From contig CAVURC010000020.1 in the NCBI GenBank assembly GCA_963743825.1, forward strand, positions 248,001 through 312,000: a stretch of 64,000 nucleotides of DNA, given 5' to 3'. Below, piece by piece: positions 10,007 to 18,765 of the stretch. The notes under the pieces were generated by a model that saw nothing but the letters and a program-made list of their open reading frames with translations, did not search any database and had not been told where the DNA came from. How positions within the stretch are numbered: the first letter of the stretch is position 1; every line of letters begins with the position of its first letter. Source of the stretch: Sva-07 sp963743825 (lineage in GTDB: Bacteria; Actinomycetota; Acidimicrobiia; Acidimicrobiales; Ilumatobacteraceae). The translations under genes were made by a program, and so were the position numbers.

Positions 10007-10522
10007 TCAGCCGGCGGGAACGAAGAGCAGGTCGAGCGCGGCGAGGCGTTCGGCGACCTGATCGACCGGCACGTCGAGCATCGCCGCGATCGAGCGAGTG
10101 TCGTCGCCACGCACGGTGATCACCCGGCCGTTGAAGTCTTGGCGCTGCACCTGGATGAGCCGCAGGTACCGAGCCAGCATCTCGAAGGGCGAACCCTTGA
10201 GCTGGAGGAGCTTGGCGACGTCGATCGCCAGCTTCTTGTTGACCGGCGACTGCAGCGCCGCTGCGGCTTCGCTGCCCGTGACCTCCCGCGGCAGCAGTTG
10301 CTCGACCGGAACGGAATAGAACTGCGAGAGCCGGTCGAGGCGGGGCACCGACAGTGCCCGCTCGCCACGCTCGTACGCCCCGAGGACCGACGCCTTGAAC
10401 TCCTGGTTCGATCGGGCCTCGACTTCCTGCAACGACATTCGCTTCTGCTTGCGGATGACACGCAAGCGCTCACCGACCTGCTGGCTGTAGACCGATGGTG
10501 CTTCGTCGTCGATGACTGTCAT
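10007..10522 (-). CDS. BldD-like transcriptional regulator with c-di-GMP-binding signature
   Basis: A 171-residue homologue of the Streptomyces developmental regulator BldD. Residues 15-80 form an XRE-type helix-turn-helix domain (GERLRVIRKQKRMSLQEVE, SVLGAYERGERALSV). The C-terminal domain retains the RxD-x8-RxxD signature that binds c-di-GMP in BldD, here R127-Q-D129 followed eight residues later by R138-G-D-D141. The protein is therefore expected to dimerise on c-di-GMP and act mainly as a repressor; this follows from Streptomyces work. It sits between rsmE (100 bp upstream, room for its own promoter) and hemW. Confidence 0.88.
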   Translation of the reverse strand: MTVIDDEAPSVYSQQVGERLRVIRKQKRMSLQEVEARSNQEFKASVLGAYERGERALSVPRLDRLSQFYSVPVEQLLPREVTGSEAAAALQSPVNKKLAIDVAKLLQLKGSPFEMLARYLRLIQVQRQDFNGRVITVRGDDTRSIAAMLDVPVDQVAERLAALDLLFVPAG

Positions 10523-10622
10523 ATGGGTATCCCGCCTTGTTCGTCTGACTCATGCGTTCGGTGGCGCCCGCCTGCCGACCGCCCGGCACGTTACCCAGGG
10601 GTAACTCGGCCATCATAGACTG

Positions 10623-11312
10623 TCAGCGTTCGAATGTCACGCAGAGTGCCGTCGCAGCCACCGCGGCTGTCTCGGTGCGGAGAATGTTCGAGCCGAGCGA
10701 CACCCGATCGCGTGCGGCGTCGAGCTCGCCCGGCGACCACCCACCCTCGGGCCCGATCGCCACCGACCGATCCGACGACTCGAGTCGACGGCCACCCGGC
10801 TCTGCGACCACGAAGCCCGCGAGCACCGTCGTTGCCTCGACCGGCGCATCGATCCCGACTCGCCACACACGGCGGCTCTGCCGACACGCCTCGTCGGCGA
10901 TACGCCGAAGGCGTACGAGCTGCGAGTGCACTCGATCGGGTTTCCACCGCACAACCGAGCGTTCGGCATGCACGAGCACGAGGTGATCGACGCCGAGTTC
11001 GGTCACCTTCTGCACGAGCCAGTCGAGCCGGTCACCCTTCGGCATGGCCACCGCCAGCGTGAACGGGTCGGTACGAGGTGGCTCGGTGACGATCTCGCCC
11101 GCAGCGTGCAGCGTCAGCGACGAGCCATCCACGCGAACCGAGGCGAGCAGCCAACGACCGCCTCCGTCGGTGACGCTGACCGTCTCGCCGTCACGCAGAC
11201 GCAGCACGCGACGCAGGTGATGCACCGTGTCGTCATCGATCGACAGCGCACCCAACTGCTCGGGATCGACCAGCACATGAGCGCTGGTCGCTCGCAGCGA
11301 TGACAGGTCCAT
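10623..11312 (-). CDS. rsmE: 16S rRNA (uracil(1498)-N3)-methyltransferase RsmE
   Basis: A SPOUT-class methyltransferase of 229 residues that modifies U1498 of 16S rRNA. The N-terminal PUA-like part contains HHLRRVLRLRDGE. The knotted SAM-binding C-terminal domain contains IGPEGGWSPGE and LGSNILRTETA, both diagnostic. The ATG at 11312 is preferred to a TTG at 11321. It starts about 12 bp after dnaJ and is evidently co-transcribed with it, as is common in actinobacteria. Confidence 0.92.
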   Translation of the reverse strand: MDLSSLRATSAHVLVDPEQLGALSIDDDTVHHLRRVLRLRDGETVSVTDGGGRWLLASVRVDGSSLTLHAAGEIVTEPPRTDPFTLAVAMPKGDRLDWLVQKVTELGVDHLVLVHAERSVVRWKPDRVHSQLVRLRRIADEACRQSRRVWRVGIDAPVEATTVLAGFVVAEPGGRRLESSDRSVAIGPEGGWSPGELDAARDRVSLGSNILRTETAAVAATALCVTFER

Positions 11313-11324
11313 CCGGCGCAACCG

Positions 11325-12458
11325 TCAGTGGAACGCCGACTTGATGCGGCTGAACAGGCCCTCTTTCTCGTGCCCGACCACCTCACCGCGTCCTTCGGCG
11401 TACGCCGTGAGCAGTTCGACCTCCTTGTCGGAGAGCTTCTGGGGAATCTCCACACGCACACGGGCGCGCAGGTCGCCACGACCGCGTCCACGCAGGTGCG
11501 GGACGCCACGCTGACGCAGGACGAACTCGCGACCGGGCTGTGTGCCGGGCGGGATGACCAGATGCTCGGTGCCATCGAGCGTCTCGAGTTCGATGGAGGT
11601 GCCGAGTGAGGCCTGGGCGATCGAGATCGGCACCTCGGTGACGAGATCGTGATCGTCTCTCACGAACAGGTCGTGCGGTGCAACCCTCAGGTGAACGTAG
11701 AGGTCGCCCGATCGCCCGCCGCGGGGCCCCACCGCTCCCCGACCGGTCAAGCGCAGCGTCGAGCCGGAGTCGACACCGGCCGGAACGTCGACCTGGTACG
11801 TCTTGTCGACGGTGACCCGACCCTCTCCACGGCACGAGGCGCACGGTGACGTGATGACCTGGCCGAGGCCGCCGCACCGGGTACACGGGCTGGCCGTCAC
11901 CATCTGTCCGAGCAGACTCTGACGCACCCGCTGGATCTGACCACTCCCACCGCAGTCGGAGCAGGTGACCGGGCTGGTGCCCTCGGCGGCACCCGAGCCA
12001 CTGCACTCCTCGCACGTGACCGGCAGCTTCAGCGACACGTCGACCTGATCACCGAACACCGACTGCTCGAAGGTGATGTCGGCCACGAGTTCGATGTCCT
12101 GTCCTCGCGGCGGCCCGGCCGGACCGCGCTGACGACCGCCGCCGAACGGGCTTGCCCCGCCGCCGAAGAACGTCTCGAAGATGTCACCGAGACCACCGCC
12201 GAACAGGTCGTCCGCAGTCGGCCCCCCGCCGCCGTTGCCGCCGACACCCGCCTCGCCGTAGCGGTCGTAGCGGGCGCGCTGGTTGTCGTCGGAGAGCACC
12301 TGGTATGCCTGGGCGATCTTCTTGAACTGCTCGGCAGCCTCGTCGTTGTCGGGGTTCGCGTCGGGGTGGAACTCACGAGCGCGCTGACGATATGCCTTCT
12401 TGATCTCGTCGGCCGTTGCGGTGCGTTGCACACCGAGAAGTTGGTAGTAGTCAGCCAT
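11325..12458 (-). CDS. dnaJ: Chaperone protein DnaJ
   Basis: A 377-residue type I J-protein that stimulates DnaK ATPase. It has an N-terminal J domain with HPD (REFHPDANPD), a Gly/Phe-rich linker and four zinc-finger repeats of the CxxCxGxG type (CEECSGSG, CSDCGGSG, CTRCGGLG, CASCRGEG). The C-terminal substrate-binding and dimerisation region follows. The ATG at 12458 (MADYYQLLGV) fits the family start, so the five upstream in-frame residues are excluded. It lies directly behind hrcA, and dnaK is not in the window. This hrcA-dnaJ pairing usually marks the second DnaJ of actinobacteria. Confidence 0.95.
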   Translation of the reverse strand: MADYYQLLGVQRTATADEIKKAYRQRAREFHPDANPDNDEAAEQFKKIAQAYQVLSDDNQRARYDRYGEAGVGGNGGGGPTADDLFGGGLGDIFETFFGGGASPFGGGRQRGPAGPPRGQDIELVADITFEQSVFGDQVDVSLKLPVTCEECSGSGAAEGTSPVTCSDCGGSGQIQRVRQSLLGQMVTASPCTRCGGLGQVITSPCASCRGEGRVTVDKTYQVDVPAGVDSGSTLRLTGRGAVGPRGGRSGDLYVHLRVAPHDLFVRDDHDLVTEVPISIAQASLGTSIELETLDGTEHLVIPPGTQPGREFVLRQRGVPHLRGRGRGDLRARVRVEIPQKLSDKEVELLTAYAEGRGEVVGHEKEGLFSRIKSAFH

Positions 12459-12495
12459 GCAGGGCCCCATCATGCCGGGACTTCGACACCGCTAC

Positions 12496-13491
12496 TCAGC
12501 CCTCTTCGATGCGGTGGCCGAGCTGTTCGCTCACCGCTTCGACGGTCGCGAGCGCCTGCGGGTAGTTCATCCGGGTGGGGCCGAGCACACCCACCGAGCC
12601 GAGATGCTCCCCGTCGACCACGACGGGGGCGACCACGACCGAGCAGGCCGACAGCTGCTCGACGCCGTGTTCGACGCCGATGGCCACCGACATGCCACGG
12701 TTGACGATGTCACTGACGAGCGTGACCACCACGAACTGCTGCTCGAGTGTGGCGAGCACCGATCGGACGACTTCGACGGCGTCGAACGCGTTGGCGACCG
12801 CGGCAGCGCCACCCGTGAAGACGTGATCGGGACTCACGGCGGATCGCAGCGCGGCGAGCGCATCGTCGCACAGCCGATCGACCGCGGTGTCGCCGGTGGG
12901 GGCGATCTCGACGACCGAGCCGAGTACACGACCATCGAGCACCGCCGACAGGTGGGCGCCGGCAGCGGACAGCTTGAGGTCGTCGTCGCCCTCGGACAGC
13001 TCGATCGACGCGTTCTCGACGGTGCCGTTCGCGAACACGACCACGGCGGTGGCGGTCGTCGTCGACAGCGACACGATCTGCACTCGCCGCACGGGCACGG
13101 CCTCGGCACGTGGACCGACCACGACGCCGGCGTTCTTGGTGAGCGAGGCGAGGAGATTCGAGGTCTGATGCAGCATCTCCTCGAGACGCCCGTGCGCAGC
13201 GGAGAAGAAGTCGCCGACCTGCCGGGTGGTGGCGGTGTCGAGGTGGCCGGGCGCCGTCAGGTGATCGACGAAGTAGCGGTAGCCCTTGTCGGTGGGGATG
13301 CGTCCCGCCGATGTGTGCGGCTGGACCAGGTACCCCTCGTGTTCGAGATGGGCCATCTCGTTTCGCACGGTTGCCGACGAGACCTTGATGCTGGGTGCTT
13401 CCGCGATGTGGCTCGAGCCCACGGGCTGCGCCGTGGCGATGTACTCCTGCACCACGGCACTCAGGATCGCTGTCTTGCGGTCGTCCAACAT
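12496..13491 (-). CDS. hrcA: Heat-inducible transcription repressor HrcA
   Basis: A 331-residue repressor of class I heat-shock genes. The N-terminal winged-helix region has SSATVRNEMAHLEHEGYLVQPHTSAGRIPTDKGYR in pieces typical of the family, followed by the GAF-like and dimerisation parts. The ATG at 13491 (MLDDRKTAIL) is chosen because GGAG lies eight bases before it; ATG 13518 has no such site. I looked for a CIRCE operator (TTAGCACTC-N9-GAGTGCTAA) before this gene and before dnaJ and saw none, so its targets are probably elsewhere. Confidence 0.93.
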   Translation of the reverse strand: MLDDRKTAILSAVVQEYIATAQPVGSSHIAEAPSIKVSSATVRNEMAHLEHEGYLVQPHTSAGRIPTDKGYRYFVDHLTAPGHLDTATTRQVGDFFSAAHGRLEEMLHQTSNLLASLTKNAGVVVGPRAEAVPVRRVQIVSLSTTTATAVVVFANGTVENASIELSEGDDDLKLSAAGAHLSAVLDGRVLGSVVEIAPTGDTAVDRLCDDALAALRSAVSPDHVFTGGAAAVANAFDAVEVVRSVLATLEQQFVVVTLVSDIVNRGMSVAIGVEHGVEQLSACSVVVAPVVVDGEHLGSVGVLGPTRMNYPQALATVEAVSEQLGHRIEEG

Positions 13492-13535
13492 CTGGCACTC
13501 CAGACTATCGACTGCCAACCATCAGGGCCGGCCGG

Positions 13536-13566
13536 CGTACACGATGTGTCAGACACATCGTGTACG
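13536..13566. repeat. Dispersed palindromic element, copy 1 of 3
   Basis: A near-perfect inverted repeat: GTACACGATGTGTC, one A, then its exact reverse complement, with one extra flanking pair (C/G). It lies between the photolyase stop at 13567-13569 and the hrcA start, abutting the photolyase stop. The 29-bp core is identical to those at 50880 and 63089. No T-run follows. Confidence 0.9.
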
Positions 13567-14886
13567 TCAGCGGATCGAGGCGAGGCGGCGGAGGGCTTCG
13601 TCGCGTTCTGCCCGATGATCGAGCATCGGTTCGGCCGGCGTCGGTCACCCAGCGCTCCACGTAGTCGCCGTCGGGGTCGTAGCGCTCCTGCTGGAGGGTG
13701 GGGTTGAACACCCGGAAGTACGGCGCCGCATCGGTGCCGGTGCCGGCCGCCCATTGCCAACCGTGGTTGTTCGAGGCCAGGTCACCATCGACGAGGTGCT
13801 GCATGAACCACCGGGCGCCCCATTGCCATGGCAGGTGGAGGTCCTTCACGAGGAAGCTGGCCACGATCATCCGCACCCGGTTGTGCATCCAACCCGTCGA
13901 TGCCAGTTGTCGCATGCCTGCGTCGACGATGCCGAAGCCGGTCGTCCCGGTTGTCCAGCGATGGAATCGATCGCGAGCGGCACTGTCGGTGTCGACGGGG
14001 ATGGCGTCCATCTTGCGGTTCAGGTTCTCCCAGGCGGTTCGCGGCTGCTGGAAGAGCACGTCGGCATAGAACTCGCGCCAGGCCAGTTCGCTCGAGAACA
14101 CCGTGTGGGCCTTGGGCCCGGCGCCCGATGCGTCGAGTTCGGCGAGCAGCTGGCGGGGATGGATCGTTCCCCACTTGAGCGCCGGCGAGAGTCGGCTCGT
14201 GCCCTCCACCCCCGGCAGGTCGCGCTGGTCGGGATAGCCATCCAGGCCACCGGTGAGAAACTGCGACCAGAGGTCGTGAGCCGACTCCTCCCCCGCCACC
14301 GGAAGTTCACATGCCGGATCCTGACGAGTCGGCACCGGCTCGCCGACGATGCCTGACGCGCCGAGCGCCGAGCCACCGGAACTCGTCGCCGGGGACGTCG
14401 ACCGGCGAGTTCCCAACCGACCTGGCGCCAGACCTTCGAGAACGGGGTGAACACGGCGTACGGATCGCCGTCACCCTTGCGGACCTTCCCCGGCGCCACC
14501 GCGTACGGCGACCCGACCCCGAGGAGTGTGCGTCCGGCCGAGCGCAACGCCGCGGCGACCGCTGCGTCACGATCTCGTCCGTACGGGGCGTAGTCACGAC
14601 TGACGAACACTGTCCCGGCATCGAGCTCGGCAGCGAGGCCCGGCACGACGTCGGCCGGATCGCCGTGGCGGATCACGAGTCCGGTCCCCGAACGGCGACG
14701 GATCTCGGCGTCGAGCGACGACAGGCAGTCGTGCAGGTACGCGAGACGTGGGGCGCCCGACGCGGCGAACGTCGGGTCGACGACGAACACCGGGACCACC
14801 TCGGCGCCGTCGGCGCCCGCCGCGATCAGTGCCGGATGATCCGCAAGGCGCAGATCCCGCCGGAACCACATGATCGAGCGCTTCAC
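13567..14886 (-). CDS. Deoxyribodipyrimidine photolyase / cryptochrome family (frameshifted)
   Basis: A flavoprotein of about 439 residues expected to repair UV-induced pyrimidine dimers in light. It starts at GTG 14886 (VKRSIMWFRRDLRLADHPAL) or ATG 14871. The FAD-binding half is recognisable by EGTSRLSPALKWG, ELAWREFYADVLF, GMRQLASTGWMHNRVRM, ASFLVKDL and NNHGWQWAAGTGTDAAPYFRVFNP. The frame changes twice at about 14375-14415, joining ...VFTPFSKVWRQVGWE to DVPGDEFRWLG and then SALGASGIVGEPVP. A third change near 13625 restores MLDHRAERDEALRRLASIR and a stop at 13567. All three look like assembly indels. Class (CPD versus 6-4) was not determined. Confidence 0.85.
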
Positions 14887-15487
14887 GACCCCGGTTGTAC
14901 CCCCAATCCATCGACGCCGCCACATCGAGGTCGGCGCCGACCATCAGATCCGCGGAGACCTCGTCGCCGACGGCGACCGTGCCCGGCTCGACGACCACGG
15001 CGCAGATGCCGCGAAGACGCAGGTCCTTGCGGGAGTTCACCCAGCGGGCCGCATCGACACCGAAGCGCTCCGCGAACTTGGCGCAGCCGTTGTGGGGCTT
15101 CTCGGTCACCTCGATGACCGCCGTACCGATGCGCAGGCGCGTCCCGGCCGGCGCAGTGTCGACCGAGAGGTCGAAGTCGACGATGAACTGGTCGCCGGCG
15201 AGCGGCCAGCGCTCGCGGTCGACCCCGGCGACGGCCTCGAGCGCTCGGGCACTCATGATGTTCAGCTCGGCGAGCGGATCGGCGGGGCCGCCCGGTCTCC
15301 GACTGCTGCCACGCTCGAGGTAGTTGTCGCCGACGAGCCCCACGCCCGGGCGCAACTCCCCGACCTCGAGTATCCGCCGTTCCCCCACCGCCGGCCGGGC
15401 GACGATCAGTTCGACGATCCCGATGTCGGACGGCGCCGCCGCGACATGATCGAGGTGGGCATCGAGTTCCTCGGCGGTGAATGGCAT
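14883..15487 (-). CDS. MOSC domain protein
   Basis: A protein of about 200 residues starting at ATG 15487 (MPFTAEELDAHLDHVAAAP). The MOSC beta-barrel is recognisable in ARPAVGERRILEVGELRPG, GDNYLERGSS, NIMSARALEAVAG and, above all, EKPHNGCAKFAERFGVDAARWVN with the conserved Cys used for sulfur or molybdenum-cofactor chemistry. The frame then reads on into the photolyase gene without a stop. A one-base change in the G-run near 14895 would end it at VQPGS and TGA at 14883-14885, overlapping the photolyase GTG. That 3' end is an inference. Function is unproven; relatives handle N-hydroxylated compounds or sulfur transfer. Confidence 0.72.
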
Positions 15488-15598
15488 CAACCGAGTATTG
15501 CCGCCATCGGCTGCTGACTCGGGACGAATTCCCCGTGCATCGCTGCCCGTCCGGCGCGCATCATGGTGTGACGAACCTTCGAGAAGGAGAGAACCACC

Positions 15599-16132
15599 AT
15601 GCGCGCCCTGGTCGTGTACGAGTCGATGTTCGGCAACACCCACGTGATCGCCGACCACATCGCAACCGGTCTGCGAACGCAGCTCGAGGCCACCGTCGTC
15701 GGAGTCCACGACGCCACGGTCGAACTCGTGGAGTCGGCCGACCTCGTCGTGGTGGGCGGCCCGACGCACGTCCACGGAATGACAAGTCAACGCAGCCGCG
15801 ACGGAGCCGTGGACATGGCCGCCAAGGACAGCGACCTCCACCTCGATCCCGACGCCGAAGGACCGGGACTGCGCGACTGGTTCGACGAACTTCGCGAGGG
15901 GCAGCACGGTCGAGCGGCGGCATTCGACACGCGGGTGCACGCCACCACACTGGTGACCGGCCAGGCGTCGAAGGGCATCGCCAAGCGCCTGCGTCGCCAC
16001 GGGTTCGACCTCCTGGTCGAGCCCGAGAGCTTCTTCGTCGACAAGTCGAATCACCTGGAGCCGGACGAAGCCGATCGGGCCGAGGCGTGGGGCCGATCGC
16101 TCGCGGAGACCCTGGTTCAGGCCCGCACGTGA
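15599..16132 (+). CDS. Flavodoxin-like protein
   Basis: A 177-residue FMN-binding protein. The phosphate loop follows the first strand (VVYESMFGNTHVIADHIA), and VVVGGPTHVHGMTS matches the second FMN-contacting loop. A good GAGAAGGAGAG ribosome-binding site precedes the ATG. It diverges from the MOSC gene, and its last bases overlap the end of the HTTM gene on the other strand. Possible roles are single-electron transfer or a WrbA/protoporphyrinogen-oxidase-like activity; sequence does not decide. Confidence 0.8.
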   Translation: MRALVVYESMFGNTHVIADHIATGLRTQLEATVVGVHDATVELVESADLVVVGGPTHVHGMTSQRSRDGAVDMAAKDSDLHLDPDAEGPGLRDWFDELREGQHGRAAAFDTRVHATTLVTGQASKGIAKRLRRHGFDLLVEPESFFVDKSNHLEPDEADRAEAWGRSLAETLVQART

Positions 16133-17060
16133 GGCCTCGCCCGAAGCACCCACGCGGGTCGATCGGTCCAGAGCCGCTCGATGCGGAAGAACGGGGCGAA
16201 GGCGACGAGGAACAGCGGATACGGGAACCCGATCAGCATGAACGCCAGGACACCCGCGTGCAGTAGCCAGGCGGCGACCACCCATGCGGTTCGGAGCCTT
16301 CCCGCCGAACAATGCGATCGGCGCCGACAGTTCGATGACGATCGTCGCCGCCGCGGCGAACGGCCACACCCACGACAGGTCGACAGCCATGGCAGCGAGC
16401 GGTGAGGGGTCGGCACCGAGCACATCGAGGCGAGCGGCCGCGTATGCGACGTGATTGCGCAACGTGTCACCGAAGATCCAATCGAGCCCGCCGTAGCGCA
16501 GCTTCGCGATACCTGTGATCAGGTACGTGATCACGACGATCATCGCGGCGAGCGCGATCGGCCACCCGTAGCTCGTCGGCTCCCGACATTCGCCTCGGCG
16601 CCCGGCCCGCGCGTCGAGCGACCACCGATCCGCAGCCGGGGCGAGCCCCACGATCAACAGATGCATGACGAACAGGTTCTCGAAGTGCAGGAGCTGACCC
16701 CACGACCCCCGGTAGCTCCCCAGTGCCAGCCAGCCCACCGCGAACACCGGTGCCAGCCGGCGGTACTGCCATCCGACCGTGTAGGCGAGCCCGGAAACGA
16801 ACGTGACGCCGATCGACACGAAGAGCACCCAGTCGGGCACCGGGCCGGCCAGCACCGAGGCCACGCCGACGCCGTCGAACCCGGATTCCCGATCGGCGAG
16901 TTGCAGGTACACCGGCAACCTGATCGACAGGTACGCGACCGCAAACGCTCCGGTCAGGATCCGCAGCATCGCGAGACGTTCGGGCGGCGCCTCGGCGTCG
17001 ACGATCCGCCACAGCTCCGACGGGGTCCGCCTCCCGATCGACCACCGGAATCGCGGTCAC
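16117..17060 (-). CDS. HTTM (vitamin K carboxylase-like) membrane protein (frameshifted)
   Basis: A polytopic membrane protein of about 314 residues, related to the HTTM family that also contains vitamin K-dependent gamma-carboxylase. The start GTG at 17060 overlaps the previous stop (GTGA). The frame shifts near 17025, joining VTAIPVVDRE to TPSELWRIVDAEAPPERLAMLRILTG, and again near 16300, joining SAPIALFGGK to WVVAAWLLHAGVLAFM. Conserved features include a first helix after ERLAMLRIL, HFENLFVMHLLIVGL, and helices ending in a charged PHVRA tail. Bacterial members have no established substrate. The upstream 145-residue gene is its usual partner. Confidence 0.72.
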
Positions 17061-17494
17061 GTCGGCTCGATCTCACAGCGGGCGTACACGGTGCGGTCGA
17101 GCAGGCTCGCCGCGCCCGACACCCGCGCAACGACGTCGTGACGTTCGGTGACGACCTCGATCGCCACGGCATCGTTCGGGAGCCCCGCCCACGCCTGCGC
17201 TCGGTCGGCGATCTCGATGCAGCGGGCATCGGCACGGCCCTCGCGGAGTGCAGTGCGGAGTTCGCCGGCGACAACCAGCGGATCGTCGCTGTCGCCGATC
17301 ACTCGGAGACTCAGTTCCGAGGCCGACCCCTCGGCATCGACCGCTTGGGCCGTCGCGAACGTGACGGCATCACCGCGCGTTCGCGAGTACATCGGGTAGG
17401 TCGACAACGGGAAGCTGTCACGGTCGAGGAACACCGGAGCAACGAGCGCGCCGACGACCCCTGCGGTCACCAGGATCCGAGCGCGTCGATCCAT
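17057..17494 (-). CDS. Membrane-anchored partner protein of the HTTM family gene
   Basis: A 145-residue protein with one N-terminal membrane segment (ILVTAGVVGALVAPVFL) followed by DRDSFPLSTYPMYSRTRGD, a motif I associate with small proteins encoded beside HTTM genes in actinobacteria. The rest is a predicted extracytoplasmic beta-rich domain with two Cys. Its TGA overlaps the HTTM GTG start, supporting co-translation. Function unknown; an accessory subunit for the HTTM protein is the simplest reading. ATG 17494 is chosen over 17578 because it places the membrane segment at the N-terminus. Confidence 0.65.
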   Translation of the reverse strand: MDRRARILVTAGVVGALVAPVFLDRDSFPLSTYPMYSRTRGDAVTFATAQAVDAEGSASELSLRVIGDSDDPLVVAGELRTALREGRADARCIEIADRAQAWAGLPNDAVAIEVVTERHDVVARVSGAASLLDRTVYARCEIEPT

Positions 17495-17534
17495 CGCTCC
17501 AGCATGCCGCGCGGTGGGGGTCGCCTCAATCGAC

Positions 17535-18755
17535 TCAGCTGGTTGGGGTGAGTTCGCGTGTCGCTCGGGTCCCGGCATGCCAGTACATGCGGGCGACGCC
17601 GACGCAGACGAGGCTGATCACACTGCTGTAGGCCAGCGCCCACTCGGCGCTGACGTTGTCGGCGATCAGACCGGTGAGCGGACCACCGATCGGCGTCGAT
17701 CCGAGGAACGCGACGGCCTGGAGCGCGAGCAGCCGACTGCGCATGTCGGGCGGGCATTCCTGTTGGGTGATTGCGTTGGCGCTGGCGATGAACGTTGCGC
17801 TGCCGATCCCGAACGGGATGGCCCAGGCAAACGCGAGCGGAAGGCCGGGCGCCCAGGCCAGACCGAACCCCGACAGTGCCATCACGACGATCCCACCGAA
17901 GAACCAACGCATGGTCACCACGTGTTGACGGGCGGTCAGCAACGAGCCGGTGAGCGACCCGATCGACATCACGGCGAGCACGAGGCCGAACGCTGCTTCG
18001 CTCCCCCAGCGTTGGTCGGCGAGCTTGGGCAGGACGACGGCCTGATTGAACGCCACCATCGAGATGATGACGAGCAACGAGTAGATGATGGCGAGGTCAC
18101 GTCGTCCGGCGACGAAGCGCAGCGACTCACGGATCGGCTTGCCGCCCTTCGGGCGCCGTGGCATGGTGAACATCTCCTCACGACGAATCGCCACCAACGA
18201 GAAGATGATCGCGAAGAAGCTGAGCCCGTTGACGATGAAGCACCAGGCGGTACCGATCGTGGCGACGAGCGCCGCGGCCATCGCCGGACCGAAGATTCGC
18301 GAGCCGGTCATCACCGCCGTGTTCAGCGACGTTGCGTTCGGGATGTCGGGCGTCGGCACCAGTTCGGTCACGAGGCCGCGACGCGCCGGATTGTCGAACG
18401 CCGCGACCACCCCCAGGAGCAGCGACAGCGCGTACACGACCGGGATGGTGACCAGGCCCGCCAGGTCGAGCACGCCGAGCAGGATGGCCTGCGCGGCGAG
18501 CCCGCTCTGGGTGATGATCGCCATCGTGCGCTTGTCGTAGGTGTCGGCGATGACACCCGCCCAGGCACCGAGCAACAACATCGGGAGGAACTGGAAGGCC
18601 ACGCTGATGCCGACCGAGGTCGCCTCGCCGGTCAATCGATAGACCAGCAGCGACATCGCGGTCATCTGCAACCAGGTGCCGACGTTCGAGATCGCCAGTC
18701 CGGCGAAGAACAGTTTGGCGTTGTAGTACTTCAGCGAGCGGAACGTCGACGACAC
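17535..18755 (-). CDS. MFS transporter (MFS_3 / enterobactin-exporter-like)
   Basis: A 406-residue transporter with about twelve hydrophobic segments and the loop 2-3 motif GVIADTYDKRTM typical of major facilitator proteins. The opening LKYYNAKLFFAGLAISNVGTWLQ matches the MFS_3 branch, which includes the enterobactin exporter EntS and many drug or metabolite exporters. FDNPARRGLVTELVP is another signature of this branch. It lies 11 bp upstream of lepA's stop side (both minus) and is likely transcribed behind lepA. Substrate unknown. Confidence 0.85.
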   Translation of the reverse strand: MSSTFRSLKYYNAKLFFAGLAISNVGTWLQMTAMSLLVYRLTGEATSVGISVAFQFLPMLLLGAWAGVIADTYDKRTMAIITQSGLAAQAILLGVLDLAGLVTIPVVYALSLLLGVVAAFDNPARRGLVTELVPTPDIPNATSLNTAVMTGSRIFGPAMAAALVATIGTAWCFIVNGLSFFAIIFSLVAIRREEMFTMPRRPKGGKPIRESLRFVAGRRDLAIIYSLLVIISMVAFNQAVVLPKLADQRWGSEAAFGLVLAVMSIGSLTGSLLTARQHVVTMRWFFGGIVVMALSGFGLAWAPGLPLAFAWAIPFGIGSATFIASANAITQQECPPDMRSRLLALQAVAFLGSTPIGGPLTGLIADNVSAEWALAYSSVISLVCVGVARMYWHAGTRATRELTPTS

Positions 18756-18765
18756 CGCTCGCCGC

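Noticed and set aside
13505..13566. Peptides containing YTMCLTHRV in three places
   Set aside because: These are translations of the 29-bp palindrome, not a conserved protein motif.
12458..13567. CIRCE operator for HrcA autoregulation
   Set aside because: No TTAGCACTC-N9-GAGTGCTAA-like inverted repeat was seen upstream of hrcA or dnaJ; the palindrome there is the dispersed 29-bp repeat.
14594..16969. A 791-codon open frame on the minus strand
   Set aside because: It fuses parts of the HTTM gene, antisense of the flavodoxin gene, the MOSC gene and antisense sequence; it reflects frame breaks and high GC, not one protein.
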